From assembly GCA_964459305.1 (NCBI GenBank), contig CAYWNA010000013.1, positions 37,213 through 101,212 on the forward strand: a stretch of 64,000 nucleotides of DNA, written 5' to 3'. The notes below the pieces were generated by a model. The model saw only the letters and a program-made list of their open reading frames with translations. It ran no database searches and was not told the DNA's origin. Positions 1-9,934 of the stretch are shown piece after piece. The position numbers and the translations under genes are program-made. The DNA is from CAYWNA01 sp964459305. Lineage in GTDB: Bacteria; Planctomycetota; Planctomycetia; Pirellulales; Pirellulaceae. How positions within the stretch are numbered: position 1 is the stretch's first letter; each line of letters begins with the position of its first letter.

Positions 1-507
1 TACCAGCGGATGTCTGCCGGCGGCTTCGTCAGGATTGTTTCGCAGCCCGCCGCTGCCCTTGTCGGCCCCGCGCGGGAACTTCTTTTCGTCCGTGTAGTCC
101 CAGATCTGTACCTGGGGAATTCCGCGCAGGTAGATTCCACTATCGGCTTTGGGCACCGTCTTGTATTCGATCAGTAGTTCGAAGTCGCCGTAGTATTTGT
201 CCGTTGTCAGGTACAAACCATGGCCATCGTTGATCAGCTCGCCGTTTTCGACACGCCAGTGCTGTCTGATGTCCTCAAGGCTCGCAGCCTTCTTCTCGGC
301 CAACTGTTCCGGCGGCAGAGCCATGTATACGCGCGGGTCTTCGGTCTTGGCTCCCCACCATCCATCGAGGCTTTTCCCATCGAATATGACCGCGAATCCC
401 TCCGGCGGTCTGTTCTGGTCCGCAAAAAGCCCGGTAGCCGTCGTGATGCTCAACACAGCAGCCAACATCAGCCACCCCATGGTCTTCGATTTGTTGCGAT
501 TCTTCAT
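1..507 (-). CDS. DUF1080 / 3-keto-disaccharide hydrolase family protein (5' part, runs off the left edge)
   Basis: Reading leftward from an ATG at 507, the frame stays open for 169 codons to the window edge, so only the N-terminus is present. Residues about 10-32 form a Sec-type signal peptide ending near LFADQ. The mature part has the hallmarks of a DUF1080 jelly-roll: FAVIFDGKSLDGWWG near residue 40, then WRVENGELIND, DFELLIEYKTVPKADSGIYL and the segment VQIWDYTD. This family (PF06439) includes hydrolases of 3-keto-glycosides and is exported in planctomycetes. A GGAGA stretch lies about 9 bases upstream of the ATG. The 144 bp between it and the neighbouring MFS gene contain no recognised signal. 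Family assignment is firm; the substrate is unknown. Confidence 0.85.
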   Translation of the reverse strand, partial: MKNRNKSKTMGWLMLAAVLSITTATGLFADQNRPPEGFAVIFDGKSLDGWWGAKTEDPRVYMALPPEQLAEKKAASLEDIRQHWRVENGELINDGHGLYLTTDKYYGDFELLIEYKTVPKADSGIYLRGIPQVQIWDYTDEKKFPRGADKGSGGLRNNPDEAAGRHPLV

Positions 508-650
508 CGTGCACAGTCTCCCTATTCTCTCTGGTTGGTGGATCGTCAACGCTCCCATTGTGTTCGGGTCGTCAGTGGCGTTCAATGGCCCGCGTCAAAA
601 GAAGACACTTTCCGAATCCGATCTTCGAAAGTGGTAACTATCGAAACACT

Positions 651-1883
651 TCAACGCCTCAGCAGCGGCGGGAATTTGGGAAGCGGCAGTACACACAGGC
701 CGGCGAGTGGAAGCAGAAAGGAACTCACTCGCAATGCCGTGGCCGTGCTCGTCAAATCGGCCAACGTCCCAAACGGTATCAACAGAAGCACCGAGACCGA
801 CCATGCTAGTCCCATCATGATACCGGACATCGCGCTGGCGCGGTCAGGGTGAAGTTCCTGGGCTACCACGATATTGATCGGCGTCGAGAGCGACATCAAT
901 GCACCACTCGCGACAAGCAGGACGAGAGTCGCTCCGTAAGAGACCTGCCACGCGGCGATCAGCGGCACAAAACCCAGGAAGCATGCAGCCAGCATCAATC
1001 GCCGCCGTTCGGTATAGTCGGAAACATAGCCGCCGGCCACGCCCCCTACGGCACACGCAAACAGGTATGCAGACAACAGAAACCGCCCCTCGGACTTCGA
1101 CCATCCCCGTTCCGTGCTGTAGATGACAATGAAGCTGGTAACCGCCACGACGACCAGCGATCGCAAGACAACCGAGGCAAAAACAAGCCAAACCGAGCGA
1201 GAGTCCGGATGAAATAAAGATCGCCACGTCGGCAACTTCGGCGGCTTCTCCGACGAGGCCGTTTTGGGAATGAAGATCAGAACGGCGGCGGCCGTCACAA
1301 GGCCTAAAGGCATGAAGACCCAACTCATGTGTCGCGTCGCGTGCACGAGCAGCAGCGTGACAGCCAGCGGCGCCAAGGCGATGCCTACCGCTCCGCCGTT
1401 GGAGTAGATCGACATAGCCAGACCGCGCCGCAGTCCTGCGAACCGGCTCGCCAACACGGCCCCGCTCGGATGAAACAAAGCCACGCCCACCCCGCCCAGA
1501 GCGAGCAGTGCACCGAGCGAAACAGGGCCCGGCGCAAGACCAATGCAGCTCAGGAATATGGAGGCAATCACCAGCCCCAGCGCAAACACACGCTTCTGGT
1601 CGAACCGTTCCAGAAAATGGCCCGCGATCGGCTGAAGCATGGAATTCGCCAGGCTGCCGACATTCACGAGGACCGTTACTGCAGTCACGGACAATGCGAA
1701 CGCCTCGCGAAAGTCCTGGATCAACGGCACCAGCAGCACCGCATATACGTCTCCAGCCAGGTGACCGCAGGCCAGGAGAACAACAACTCCGAACCAAGTC
1801 CTGTGATCGGCTGCAGCGTCATTGGCCCCAGCGCCCTCCGCGTTTTGGATACGTGTCACGATTTTGCGCTGACCTTTCTGCAC
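651..1883 (-). CDS. MFS transporter, fosmidomycin-resistance (Fsr)-like
   Basis: This 410-residue protein begins with a GTG and has about twelve hydrophobic segments of an MFS permease. The segment GVALFHPSGAVLASRFAG followed by RRGLAMSIYSNGGAVGIALAPL closely resembles the fosmidomycin-resistance subfamily, which comprises drug or small-molecule exporters. A charged loop around residues 205-225 separates the two six-helix halves. It lies 15 bp downstream of a small secreted protein gene and is probably translated from the same mRNA; a GGGAG stretch precedes the GTG. Substrate cannot be read from the sequence. Fsr-like annotation is moderately sure; MFS membership is very sure. Confidence 0.88.
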   Translation of the reverse strand: MQKGQRKIVTRIQNAEGAGANDAAADHRTWFGVVVLLACGHLAGDVYAVLLVPLIQDFREAFALSVTAVTVLVNVGSLANSMLQPIAGHFLERFDQKRVFALGLVIASIFLSCIGLAPGPVSLGALLALGGVGVALFHPSGAVLASRFAGLRRGLAMSIYSNGGAVGIALAPLAVTLLLVHATRHMSWVFMPLGLVTAAAVLIFIPKTASSEKPPKLPTWRSLFHPDSRSVWLVFASVVLRSLVVVAVTSFIVIYSTERGWSKSEGRFLLSAYLFACAVGGVAGGYVSDYTERRRLMLAACFLGFVPLIAAWQVSYGATLVLLVASGALMSLSTPINIVVAQELHPDRASAMSGIMMGLAWSVSVLLLIPFGTLADLTSTATALRVSSFLLPLAGLCVLPLPKFPPLLRR

Positions 1884-1898
1884 AGCGACGATTCTCCC

Positions 1899-2117
1899 TC
1901 ATTTCCTTGCGCGTTCGCGCCACGACCAGCGGAAGAGGTTGCGTGTGTCCACGTACCGCGCATCGCCGGAGGTCGAGCCGAGCACCACGACCAAGAGATG
2001 ATCGTCGCCTCGCTGGCCGCTGGAAACTCTCAGAAGCGGCGGCAATATCGCATCCAGCGGTGCGGCCGCAGAGGTTGATACCGCAAATCCGAGAAGAAGC
2101 CAGAGGCCAATTCTCAT
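1899..2117 (-). CDS. small secreted protein of unknown function
   Basis: I place the start at the ATG at 2117, giving 72 residues, because the segment from there is a clean signal peptide (MRIGLWLLLGFAVSTSAAA) and an AAGG sequence lies about 8 bases upstream. A longer frame exists but its extra N-terminus has no signal-like character. The mature part of about 53 residues (DAILPPLLRVSSGQRGDD onward) is basic at its end. I do not recognise a family. It sits 15 bp before the MFS exporter gene on the same strand, so it is likely co-transcribed with it. Confidence 0.5.
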   Translation of the reverse strand: MRIGLWLLLGFAVSTSAAAPLDAILPPLLRVSSGQRGDDHLLVVVLGSTSGDARYVDTRNLFRWSWRERARK

Positions 2118-2262
2118 GCTTTGCCTTTCGGTGAGAATTCTACCAACACGCTTGATTCTCCCGCACGCGCGGGTAGATTCGAAGAGTTGTGATGAACGAC
2201 GGCGGGTTATTGGCGATCCCGCAGTATAAGGTGGCAAGCGATTGAGATGAAGAGACGCAAGA

Positions 2263-5200
2263 ATGACGGATCAGAAGAACAACCAAAAGGCACTGTCCGT
2301 AGCGATTCTCGCAATTCTCTGCCTATCGAGACCCGTGCCGGCCGCGGAAGCTTCGTCCGGGGCTGAGATCCTCCGAGCCGCGGGCGTGTCGCGTGGGCTG
2401 ATTGTGCATCTAGGCTGTGGGGACGGTCGGTTGACCGCGGATCTTCACACCGGCGAGAACTGCATCGTGCATGGCCTCGACGCCGATCCACACAACGTCC
2501 AAGAGGCGCAGGACCATTTGCGCCAGCTCGGTGTCCATGGTCCCGTGTCGGTCGAGCGGTGGCAAGGGCAACGGTTGCCGTATGCCGACAACCTGGTGAA
2601 CCTCATCATGGTTTCAGGTTTCAGTGTTCAGGTTTCAGGAGATGAGATAGCGCGCGTCCTTGCGCCGGGGGGCGTTGCGATGGTCAAGGGGGATTTGGGA
2701 GATACTGAAACCCGAAACCTGAAACCTGAAACCTTGTCGATCCTAGCTGGCTGGTCGAAGTTCGTCAAACCCGTTCCGCGAGAGTTGGACGAATGGACGC
2801 ACTGGCTTCACGGTCCGGACGGCAACGCGGTGTCGTCCGATACGGCGGTTGAGATCTCGCGCAATCTGCGCTGGGTCGTGGGGCCGCTTTGGAGTCGCCA
2901 TCATGATTTCCCGCCCAGCGTCAGCGCCATGGTCTCGGCTGGAGGCAGGATATTCAGCATCATCGACGAGGCGCCGCCCGGCATCACGAGCCTGCCGGGA
3001 CAATGGAAGCTGGTAGCTCGGGATGCTTTCAACGGTCTGTTGCTCTGGAAGCAACCCATTCCGGAATGGGGCTGGAAACACTGGGCGCAAACAGAAGTGC
3101 ACCTGTTCAATCGCCAGCACGCGCCGGCTGAACTTCCACGCCGGCTGGTAGCCACGGGTAACCGAGTCTACGTCACGCTGGGCTTTCACGCGCCGGTCAG
3201 TGAACTGGACGCGGAGACGGGCCGCATCATCAAGACCTATGATCAGACGCGGGGAGCTTCGGAGATTCTGTTGTTCAAGAACCGGCTGATCCTTTCCGTC
3301 AGCCGGACCCAACCGTCGCGGAAGCCGAGCGCGATGTACGAAGCCGTTGGCAAAGACGTCGTCGTTCTCGATCCAGACACGGGCAGAACGCTGTGGCGAA
3401 AGGGCCCGTACGCCGGTACGTTGGTATTGCCGGGCAACTTCCGACACCGGGCCGGCAACCTCTTTCTGGTAACAGGCGATGACGCGGTATTCCTAGTGGA
3501 GCACGAATCGCTGGTCTGCCTCGAACTCGCAGACGGCAAAGAAAGGTGGCACGCACCGCGTCCGAAGCAAACGGAGAAGAGCCGGCTTCGCTCCGGCACG
3601 CTTCTGTCCAGTATGGCAACCCTCGTATTTCGAGACGACCGCCTCTACTTTGCGCAGATACAGGGCAAAGATCGGTTGGATGGGAACAGAGATCATGTAT
3701 TGGCGGCGACGGTGCTGTGCATCGATGCCGCCACCGGAAAAACGGCATGGCAGCGCGACGGGGCGACCGTTACCTGCTCGGTCTCGCCGGACCTGTTCGT
3801 CACCGAGGAAGCCGTGTGGGTGTTCAAGCCGGGCGAAATGACGCTAGTGAGCCTCAATCGCGAGGATGGAAGCGTCATGAAAGAGATCGATGTGACCAAG
3901 GTGCTCAAAACCCGTCATCACGCCCGCTGCTACCGGAACAAGGCCACCCGCCGATTCATCCTCACGGCCAAGGAGGGCATTGAGTATATCGATCTCAAGT
4001 CCGGCGGACTCACGACCTGTCACTGGCTGCGGGGCGGTTGTCGTTACGGCATCATGCCCGCCAACGGCATGATGTATGTACCACCCCATTCATGCGGCTG
4101 TTTCGTCAACAGCAAGCTGAATGGGTTCATGGCTCTGGCGGCTGCGCGAGAGTTGAGTGTTGAGAGTCCAGAGTTGAGAGTCGAACAACGGATCGAACGT
4201 GGCCCTGCATTCGAACAAATCGCAAATCGGAAATCGCAAATCCCAAATCCCAATGACTGGCCGACCTTTCGGCATGACAAACGCCGCGGCGGTTCGACCA
4301 CGGCCGACGTGCCGACGGAACTCTCCCGCGTGTGGGTGACTGACTTGGGTGAGCCGCCGACCGCCCCCACCGTCGCGGGCCGGCACGTGTTCGTCGCCTT
4401 GCCGGAATCGTATCAAGTCTGCTGTCTGGATAACGATAGCGGCGATATCCGCTGGCGCTACACAGTCGGAGGCCGGGTGGATACGCCGCCGACCTACTAT
4501 CGGGGCACGGTCCTTTTCGGATGCCGAGACGGCCACGTGTATTGCCTGACCGCACATGATGGGCGGCTGGCATGGCGTTTCCGGGCGGCGCCAAATGATA
4601 CGCGGATCATGGCCCATGGTCGGCTTGAGTCTGCCTGGTCCGTCCACGGAAGCGTGCTGGTTGATGGAGGAAGGGCCATCGTGACGGCGGGCCGTTCGGC
4701 GCATCTGAATGGTGGGCTTTACCTGTTCGCACTCGATCCAAGCACAGGTAAACCGCTGTTCGAGAAACGTTTCACACCGGACAAAGAGTCAGCGGGGGAA
4801 CTGGCCGGCGGCCTGTTGTCGGATATCCTCGTCAGCGACGGCCGATCGATCTGGATGCGCGGCAGCGAGTTAAACCTTGAGGGCCCTGGCGCAACAGCTC
4901 ACAGAGAAACGCCCCCGTCCAAGGTCCTCGGTCGTGGCGAGTTTCACATCATCGCATCGGGTGGTTTTCTGGACGCTTCATGGTTCAATCGATACTTCTG
5001 GTCTTATGGTGGTGCGCGGGCGCAATACCTCGTGCATAATGATCGGGCTGTCTACGGAATCAGCGCGTTTAAGGTGCGGAAGCATCGGGTCATGTGCGAC
5101 TCCTTCGCACCATCCCGGAACGGATATGAGCTGTTTGCATCCAACAGGGCGGATCCGAAGAAGGGCTGGCGCCGGAACATCCCGCTGCGCGGACGGGCCA

Positions 5201-5454
5201 TGATCGCCACCGCCGAACATCTCTTCATCGCCGGTGAACCGGATGTAGTTGATTCGGCCGATCCATGGGCGGCCTTCGAAGGCCGCAAAGGCGGCCGGCT
5301 CCAGGTACGGTCGAAAGAGACAGGGGAAAAACTTGCCGAAATCGCGCTTCCGGCAGCCCCGGTGTACGACGGTATGGCCGCGGCCGAGACTCGCCTGTAT
5401 GTGTCGCTCAGCAATGGTCAACTGGCGTGTTTCAGCGGCAGACCAAGTCCATGA
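2263..5454 (+). CDS. exported methyltransferase-like / PQQ-like beta-propeller fusion protein (paralogue 1)
   Basis: The 1063-residue product has a Sec signal peptide (about 1-27), then a class I methyltransferase-like Rossmann segment (about 32-145) with LIVHLGCGDGRLT, HGLDADPHNV and RVLAPGG, then a PQQ-like (BamB/quinoprotein-type) propeller from about residue 190 with repeated units such as VLDPDTGRTLWRKGP and CLELADGKERWHA. A second propeller block opens at WPTFRHDKRRGG near residue 665. The usual acidic residue of motif I is His (VHLGCG), as in the paralogue at 39.3 kb. SAM is not expected outside the cytoplasm, so the Rossmann part may be repurposed. Heptamer arrays interrupt it at 2611-2638, 2705-2732, 4150-4184 and 4216-4250, all in frame. 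The LamG gene follows after 23 bp, so the two form an operon. Confidence 0.85.
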   Translation: MTDQKNNQKALSVAILAILCLSRPVPAAEASSGAEILRAAGVSRGLIVHLGCGDGRLTADLHTGENCIVHGLDADPHNVQEAQDHLRQLGVHGPVSVERWQGQRLPYADNLVNLIMVSGFSVQVSGDEIARVLAPGGVAMVKGDLGDTETRNLKPETLSILAGWSKFVKPVPRELDEWTHWLHGPDGNAVSSDTAVEISRNLRWVVGPLWSRHHDFPPSVSAMVSAGGRIFSIIDEAPPGITSLPGQWKLVARDAFNGLLLWKQPIPEWGWKHWAQTEVHLFNRQHAPAELPRRLVATGNRVYVTLGFHAPVSELDAETGRIIKTYDQTRGASEILLFKNRLILSVSRTQPSRKPSAMYEAVGKDVVVLDPDTGRTLWRKGPYAGTLVLPGNFRHRAGNLFLVTGDDAVFLVEHESLVCLELADGKERWHAPRPKQTEKSRLRSGTLLSSMATLVFRDDRLYFAQIQGKDRLDGNRDHVLAATVLCIDAATGKTAWQRDGATVTCSVSPDLFVTEEAVWVFKPGEMTLVSLNREDGSVMKEIDVTKVLKTRHHARCYRNKATRRFILTAKEGIEYIDLKSGGLTTCHWLRGGCRYGIMPANGMMYVPPHSCGCFVNSKLNGFMALAAARELSVESPELRVEQRIERGPAFEQIANRKSQIPNPNDWPTFRHDKRRGGSTTADVPTELSRVWVTDLGEPPTAPTVAGRHVFVALPESYQVCCLDNDSGDIRWRYTVGGRVDTPPTYYRGTVLFGCRDGHVYCLTAHDGRLAWRFRAAPNDTRIMAHGRLESAWSVHGSVLVDGGRAIVTAGRSAHLNGGLYLFALDPSTGKPLFEKRFTPDKESAGELAGGLLSDILVSDGRSIWMRGSELNLEGPGATAHRETPPSKVLGRGEFHIIASGGFLDASWFNRYFWSYGGARAQYLVHNDRAVYGISAFKVRKHRVMCDSFAPSRNGYELFASNRADPKKGWRRNIPLRGRAMIATAEHLFIAGEPDVVDSADPWAAFEGRKGGRLQVRSKETGEKLAEIALPAAPVYDGMAAAETRLYVSLSNGQLACFSGRPSP
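2611..2732. repeat. pair of inverted heptamer arrays inside a coding region
   Basis: Positions 2611-2638 are four 7-bp units of the form GTTTCAG, and 2705-2732 are four units of the form CTGAAAC, the reverse complement. A 15-bp perfect inverted repeat joins 2610-2624 and 2719-2733. Both arrays are read in frame within the methyltransferase-like domain and bracket the conserved RVLAPGG segment. Confidence 0.8.
4150..4250. repeat. two heptamer arrays at the linker between propeller blocks
   Basis: Positions 4150-4184 are five units of the form GAGTTGA, and 4216-4250 are five units of the form CAAATCG. They encode the variable linker immediately before the WPTFRHD motif. The paralogue at 41.2 kb has a different heptamer array in the same place. 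Confidence 0.8.
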
Positions 5455-5477
5455 GACGAATCCAAACGGAGTGAACC

Positions 5478-8400
5478 ATGATTTCTTTTTCCGGCTTCCT
5501 GCTACACGCCACCGTACTAGCCTCCTGCTGCCTGGGCCAGTCGCCCGATGACACACGCCTGCCTGCGCCCGGAATGGCTGGCTGCTGGCGGTTTGACCGG
5601 GCGTCCGCACCCGACGCGGAAGGCGCCGTCGAAGATGACTCGCCGCACGGGCGACATGCCACACTCAGACTCGGTGCTGTGATCGACAGCAAAGGCAAGA
5701 TTGGAAGTGCACTTGTGCTGGACGGCCGGGGAGGCAGTGCCGAATGCCCCGATGTTTCGGAACTGAACCCGGAGCGGCAACTCACTGTGATGACGTGGTT
5801 CCGCTTGGAGAAGGGCACGCTGGATGGCCAAAAGATCCTTGTCGGCAAGGGCGCGACGCGGCACGCTGATCCGTACTATCAATACGCCATTGCCGCCATG
5901 GACCGAGGTGACATCCCCTCTACGCTTACGTTCTACGCCGCCGTCAACGGTGCGCTGCAGTCCTGCTCGGCCCGAGACCTGCCGCTGGATCTGTACACCG
6001 GCTGGCACCATGTCGCAGGCACCTTTGACGGCCAGACCATGAAGCTGTACCTGAACGGCCGCGAAGTCGCCGTCGCCAAGGCTGCAGGATCGCTGCCGGC
6101 TTACTCCACGCCGGTCGTCATGGGCGCCTACGGGAACTTGCCCCGCAGCGCCACCTATTGCCTGGCTGGCGCTCTGGACGACGTCGCAGTCTACAGCCGC
6201 CCTCTAAGCGCCGACGAGATTGGCGACTACTACTGGCACGCACAACGCGATCTGGTCCTGTCTCGTCCCGGCACCGGCGAAACCTTCGGCAGTGTCGCGG
6301 ACGATCACGTCGCCGCTCAGCCGTTCACGGCGCTCGGACCGGCGCTCGAATCGGCCGCTATCTGGCTTGCGGAAGCCAACGACGACGAACTGCTCGTCCA
6401 AGTCCGCGAAACTGACGCAGAAGGCCAAATCCTGGCCGTGGCGTCACTGTCCGCCGGCACCATGGGCAAACGCGCGATCCAGTTCGGCCCGCCCGTCGCC
6501 ATGAAAACGGAACATACCTACGTGCTCAAGGTCAGCGCCGGCGCGCTCGGCACGACGCGGGGCGCGGTCCAGCAACAGACGCCAGGCGCCTCGGTCAACG
6601 GTCTGACCGAAACCGGCCCGAGCGATCTCGCCATGGCCATCGAGCTGCGATTCCTGCCGTGTGGCCTAAGACGCGCGGCCGGAGCCCGCCGCATTCGCCC
6701 GAAGACCGAGGCCGATATACGCTACGAGACGGCACTGAACGCAGCACTAAACGCGAAACGCGACGTGTGGGGTGAAGAGCTCATCGCGCGCGCCGAGGGA
6801 CCGACCTACGAGAACATCGTCGATTACCTACGACCGATGCTGTGGATCGGCGATTGCGTCACCACTTCAGGCGTCTACTACCTGCCGTTCGGTCAACACG
6901 ACAGCGTCACAGGCGGTGGTGACTGCGCACTGCATGTGGCTGACGGCAGCGAGATCATCTCGCGACATCACAAGACCGGCAGACGAACCGCATTCTTCGT
7001 CGGCAGCGACGGCAGCGAACTCTACGGAACTGAACTTGAACGCTTGGGCGGCCCCAAACTCCACCAAGGCTACCAGCCTGTGCTGCTGACCGAGTACGTG
7101 GACAGCGACGGGGGCCGCTGGGAGCAGGAATCGTTTGCCACGCACATTCCGGAGACCGACAGCCTGGTCAGCTTCGTGCGCATCACGCGCCTTGCGGGTC
7201 CGGACTCCGGCAAGTCGTCCAAACTGCGTGTGCGCACCGCGCTCACCGATGCAGTCGTCCAGGACAACCAACTCGTCAGTGGCGACTCATCTGTGCTCGT
7301 CTTCCAGTCCAGGGCGGAGTTCGCGCCGCCGTACCTTACTTACAGCTTCCCGGACGGCGCTGAAGACGCAACTGCGTTCCTCGTCCGTCTCAATCAGCCT
7401 GCCGCCTGCAAGGCTTTCGTCGCGGACGCGCGGCGCTTCGCGGCCGAACGCGACGCGGTGTGCAGGTTCTGGGACGAACACATCGGGCGCGGCGCCGTGT
7501 TTGAAGTTCCGGAGAGACGAGTCATGGACGCCATGCGTAACCTCTTGATCCAGAACCTGTTCATGACTTGGCGCTACAGCATCGGCAACGCATACGAATC
7601 CTGGTACCCGCAGGAAAGCGGTGACGCGCTCAAGGCGCTGGGTGAATACGGGTTCCTCGATGAATACCGCGAAAACCTGCAGGGCCTGCTGCCGCGCACG
7701 TTCCGCGGTGACGACGAACGCATGATGGAGTACGCGCACAAGCTGTTCTACACCACCCACTGTGCCCGGCTGACCGCAGACCATGCCTGGCTTGCAGCGA
7801 ACCGGCGGCTGGTCAAGCGTTGGATCGAAGGGATGCGCGAGGTCATGGCTAGTGATCCGCGAGGGCTTCTGGGCAAGACGCGCGCCGGCGACATTCACGC
7901 GCACTGCTACTACTCGAACCATCAGGCCATCGGCTGGCGTGGGTTGCGCGATATGGCCGCGTTGTGCGCTGATCAAGGGTGGGACGACGATGCCCGTGCC
8001 GCCGCAGCGGAGGCGGCGGAGTCGCTCCGCACAGCGTTCCTCAAGCCGTTCAATTCCACCAAAGTCGACATGCCGGACGGAACGTTGTTCTTTCCCAAGG
8101 TGCTGAAGGACTCGCCCGCGATCCCCTGTGACCCAATCACCGGAACTCGGCTCGGAAGCTACTGGAATCTCAGCATTGGCACTGCGCTCAAGTCGGGAGT
8201 CTTCGATCCCAGAGGCGACACGATGCGCCGCACCGTGGACTACATGCTTCTGCATGGTGCGCGACTCTTGGGCCTGACTCGTTTCAACTACTATCCTGTG
8301 CCGATCGGGTCACATCGCGCTGGCGGCCTACCCGGCTACAGCACCAGCGGCGCGGACAATGTCTACGGCCCGGGTGTCGTCGATGCGCTCGCGGAGTTGG

Positions 8401-8957
8401 ACGAAGCGGACCAGATCGTGCTCAGTCTGTACGGCAAACTGGCCCACGGCATGACTCGGAACACGTTCATCTCCGGCGAAGGCGACTCGTATGGCGTCGT
8501 GCCCGGGCAATACTACCGCGCCCTCTATTTGCCGCCCAGCAACACGAACAATGCACTATTCTTGAAGACGCTGCACGACATGCTCGTCTTCACTCACGTC
8601 GACGCCGAAGGACGCCCCGAAGAACTGCTGCTGGCGCATTTCACACCGCGTGGCTGGCTGGAACACGGCAAGACGATCTGCGTCGAACGCGCCCCCACCA
8701 TGTTCGGGCCGGTGTCGTTCACGATCCGTTCGCAACTGGACGACGGCATCGTCGAGGCCGAGGTTGTGCCCCCCGCACGCCTGCCGCCGAAACGGCTGGA
8801 CCTGCGGCTCCGGGTCCCGGCAACTCATGAACTGCAGAGCGTGCTCGTGAACGACCGTGAGCATACACAGATCGACGCAGCCCGCGCCACCGTCCGTTTG
8901 AACGGCTTGAACGGAACGGTACGCATCAAGGCCACATTCCCCCAATCGCTGCAATAG
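5478..8957 (+). CDS. secreted LamG-domain protein with six-hairpin glycosidase-like region
   Basis: The product has 1159 residues. A signal peptide ends near CCLGQ. A LamG/concanavalin-type jelly-roll spans about 30-235, seen as GCWRFDRASA, TVMTWFRLEKG, GWHHVAGTFDGQ and GALDDVAVYSRPLS. A beta-rich middle section follows, and residues about 680-970 look like an (alpha/alpha) six-hairpin glycosidase barrel (NLLIQNLFMTWRYSIGN, WYPQESGDALKALGEYGF, HCYYSNHQAIGWRGLRDMA). The C-terminus is a beta-sandwich. The overall design suits a secreted polysaccharide-active enzyme, but I cannot assign a GH family or catalytic residues with confidence. A GGAG lies 8 bases before the ATG. It follows the methyltransferase-like/PQQ gene by 23 bp and is likely co-expressed. 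Confidence 0.78.
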   Translation: MISFSGFLLHATVLASCCLGQSPDDTRLPAPGMAGCWRFDRASAPDAEGAVEDDSPHGRHATLRLGAVIDSKGKIGSALVLDGRGGSAECPDVSELNPERQLTVMTWFRLEKGTLDGQKILVGKGATRHADPYYQYAIAAMDRGDIPSTLTFYAAVNGALQSCSARDLPLDLYTGWHHVAGTFDGQTMKLYLNGREVAVAKAAGSLPAYSTPVVMGAYGNLPRSATYCLAGALDDVAVYSRPLSADEIGDYYWHAQRDLVLSRPGTGETFGSVADDHVAAQPFTALGPALESAAIWLAEANDDELLVQVRETDAEGQILAVASLSAGTMGKRAIQFGPPVAMKTEHTYVLKVSAGALGTTRGAVQQQTPGASVNGLTETGPSDLAMAIELRFLPCGLRRAAGARRIRPKTEADIRYETALNAALNAKRDVWGEELIARAEGPTYENIVDYLRPMLWIGDCVTTSGVYYLPFGQHDSVTGGGDCALHVADGSEIISRHHKTGRRTAFFVGSDGSELYGTELERLGGPKLHQGYQPVLLTEYVDSDGGRWEQESFATHIPETDSLVSFVRITRLAGPDSGKSSKLRVRTALTDAVVQDNQLVSGDSSVLVFQSRAEFAPPYLTYSFPDGAEDATAFLVRLNQPAACKAFVADARRFAAERDAVCRFWDEHIGRGAVFEVPERRVMDAMRNLLIQNLFMTWRYSIGNAYESWYPQESGDALKALGEYGFLDEYRENLQGLLPRTFRGDDERMMEYAHKLFYTTHCARLTADHAWLAANRRLVKRWIEGMREVMASDPRGLLGKTRAGDIHAHCYYSNHQAIGWRGLRDMAALCADQGWDDDARAAAAEAAESLRTAFLKPFNSTKVDMPDGTLFFPKVLKDSPAIPCDPITGTRLGSYWNLSIGTALKSGVFDPRGDTMRRTVDYMLLHGARLLGLTRFNYYPVPIGSHRAGGLPGYSTSGADNVYGPGVVDALAELDEADQIVLSLYGKLAHGMTRNTFISGEGDSYGVVPGQYYRALYLPPSNTNNALFLKTLHDMLVFTHVDAEGRPEELLLAHFTPRGWLEHGKTICVERAPTMFGPVSFTIRSQLDDGIVEAEVVPPARLPPKRLDLRLRVPATHELQSVLVNDREHTQIDAARATVRLNGLNGTVRIKATFPQSLQ

Positions 8958-9043
8958 TCTCTTCGTAGAATGGATTGCCAATTCAGGTCGGTCCGGTTCA
9001 ACGGCACGGAGACCGTTCCCCACACCGACTCGGGTCCATGCGA

Positions 9044-9520
9044 TTATGGCTCGATCTTGCGAAAGAGCCTGACCGTTGTGTTGTCGATGGTCGTGTACCT
9101 GCCGGAAAGGACGTCTTCTGGGAGCTCAAAGGTGAACTGGCGGCCGATGTCTGCTTGGTCTGGCGGCGATGTCGTGGCAGCATCCGCCGCGGACTTGAAC
9201 AAGATGCCCACAGCCCGGTCAGCGTACTCTGCAGGTTCCACGAGTATGAATGACGCCAAGGGAGCCACGCCGTCGTCGTGGCCAGCGTCGCTGTCGTCAA
9301 ACCATGGATGGTCCTTCTCGAAAGCATTAAGCGTCGCTCGGCACGCGACATAGTCCTTTGCACGATTCACTTCGTCGGCCAGTTCCTCGTCTGCAGCGTT
9401 TCGGTTTTGTGACGATCCCTGCGATGATGGGCTGGATCGACGTACGTCCCAGCATCCGGCAAAAATGGTGCCTGCCGCGGCCCAAAACGTAACGGCTGCT
9501 AAGAACTTGGTACGAGACAT
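9044..9520 (-). CDS. lipoprotein of unknown function
   Basis: The 158-residue product has a basic N-terminus, a hydrophobic stretch and a lipobox-like IFAGC with Cys at residue 22, so it is probably an exported lipoprotein. The mature part begins with a Ser/Gln-rich linker. It then has a region KDYVACRATLNAFEKDHPWFDD, an acidic DAGHDDG loop, and a C-terminus with alternating hydrophobic residues. No family is recognised. It is convergent with the LamG gene; the 86 bp between them show no clear terminator. Confidence 0.65.
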   Translation of the reverse strand: MSRTKFLAAVTFWAAAGTIFAGCWDVRRSSPSSQGSSQNRNAADEELADEVNRAKDYVACRATLNAFEKDHPWFDDSDAGHDDGVAPLASFILVEPAEYADRAVGILFKSAADAATTSPPDQADIGRQFTFELPEDVLSGRYTTIDNTTVRLFRKIEP

Positions 9521-9934
9521 CAGTTCCGACCTTTTTCCATGACGTGTTCAGACCGCTGGATTTGCACGCCTCTTCCACGCATTGTGGCGTCCTCACTTTC
9601 TTGGTGTAACTTGGCTATCGTACGTCGGTGTAGGCTACCGGCAAGAGACCGCAATTTCAATCGCAGATGCTTTTTCATGCATTACTTTCAATATTCAGTC
9701 GTCGTGTTGCATCTGTGCAAAAATGCTGACCGCCTGCCAGGAATTCTGATGCCGCGCCGCCCTGGATGCAACCCTCAGAGCGTGTCTCCAAAATCCTGTG
9801 AGGGGCACGATCTGGGAGGGCGAAGCTCCCGCTGAGCCGCCTTTTCCGGTGGCTTGGCGGCTCGGCAGGAGCCTCGCCCTCCCCAGTCCACAATTTGGAG
9901 ACACGCTTTCAGGCTGCCCTTTTTGTGGCTCGGT
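9521..9934. other. intergenic stretch, 414 bp, no gene seen
   Basis: The right third is occupied by a 129-bp composite palindromic element (9779-9907). The rest shows no convincing coding frame or RNA. Frames read through the element are repeat-derived and not genes. Confidence 0.6.
9779..9907. repeat. composite palindromic element, GTGTC-ended family
   Basis: An outer inverted repeat of about 15 bp (AGCGTGTCTCCAAAAT at 9779-9794 against 9893-9907) encloses an inner inverted repeat (9814-9840 against 9857-9883) built on GGGAGGGCGAAGCTCCCGC. The element at 34344-34474 has the same architecture, length and inner sequence, with outer ends that share GTGTC. Confidence 0.8.
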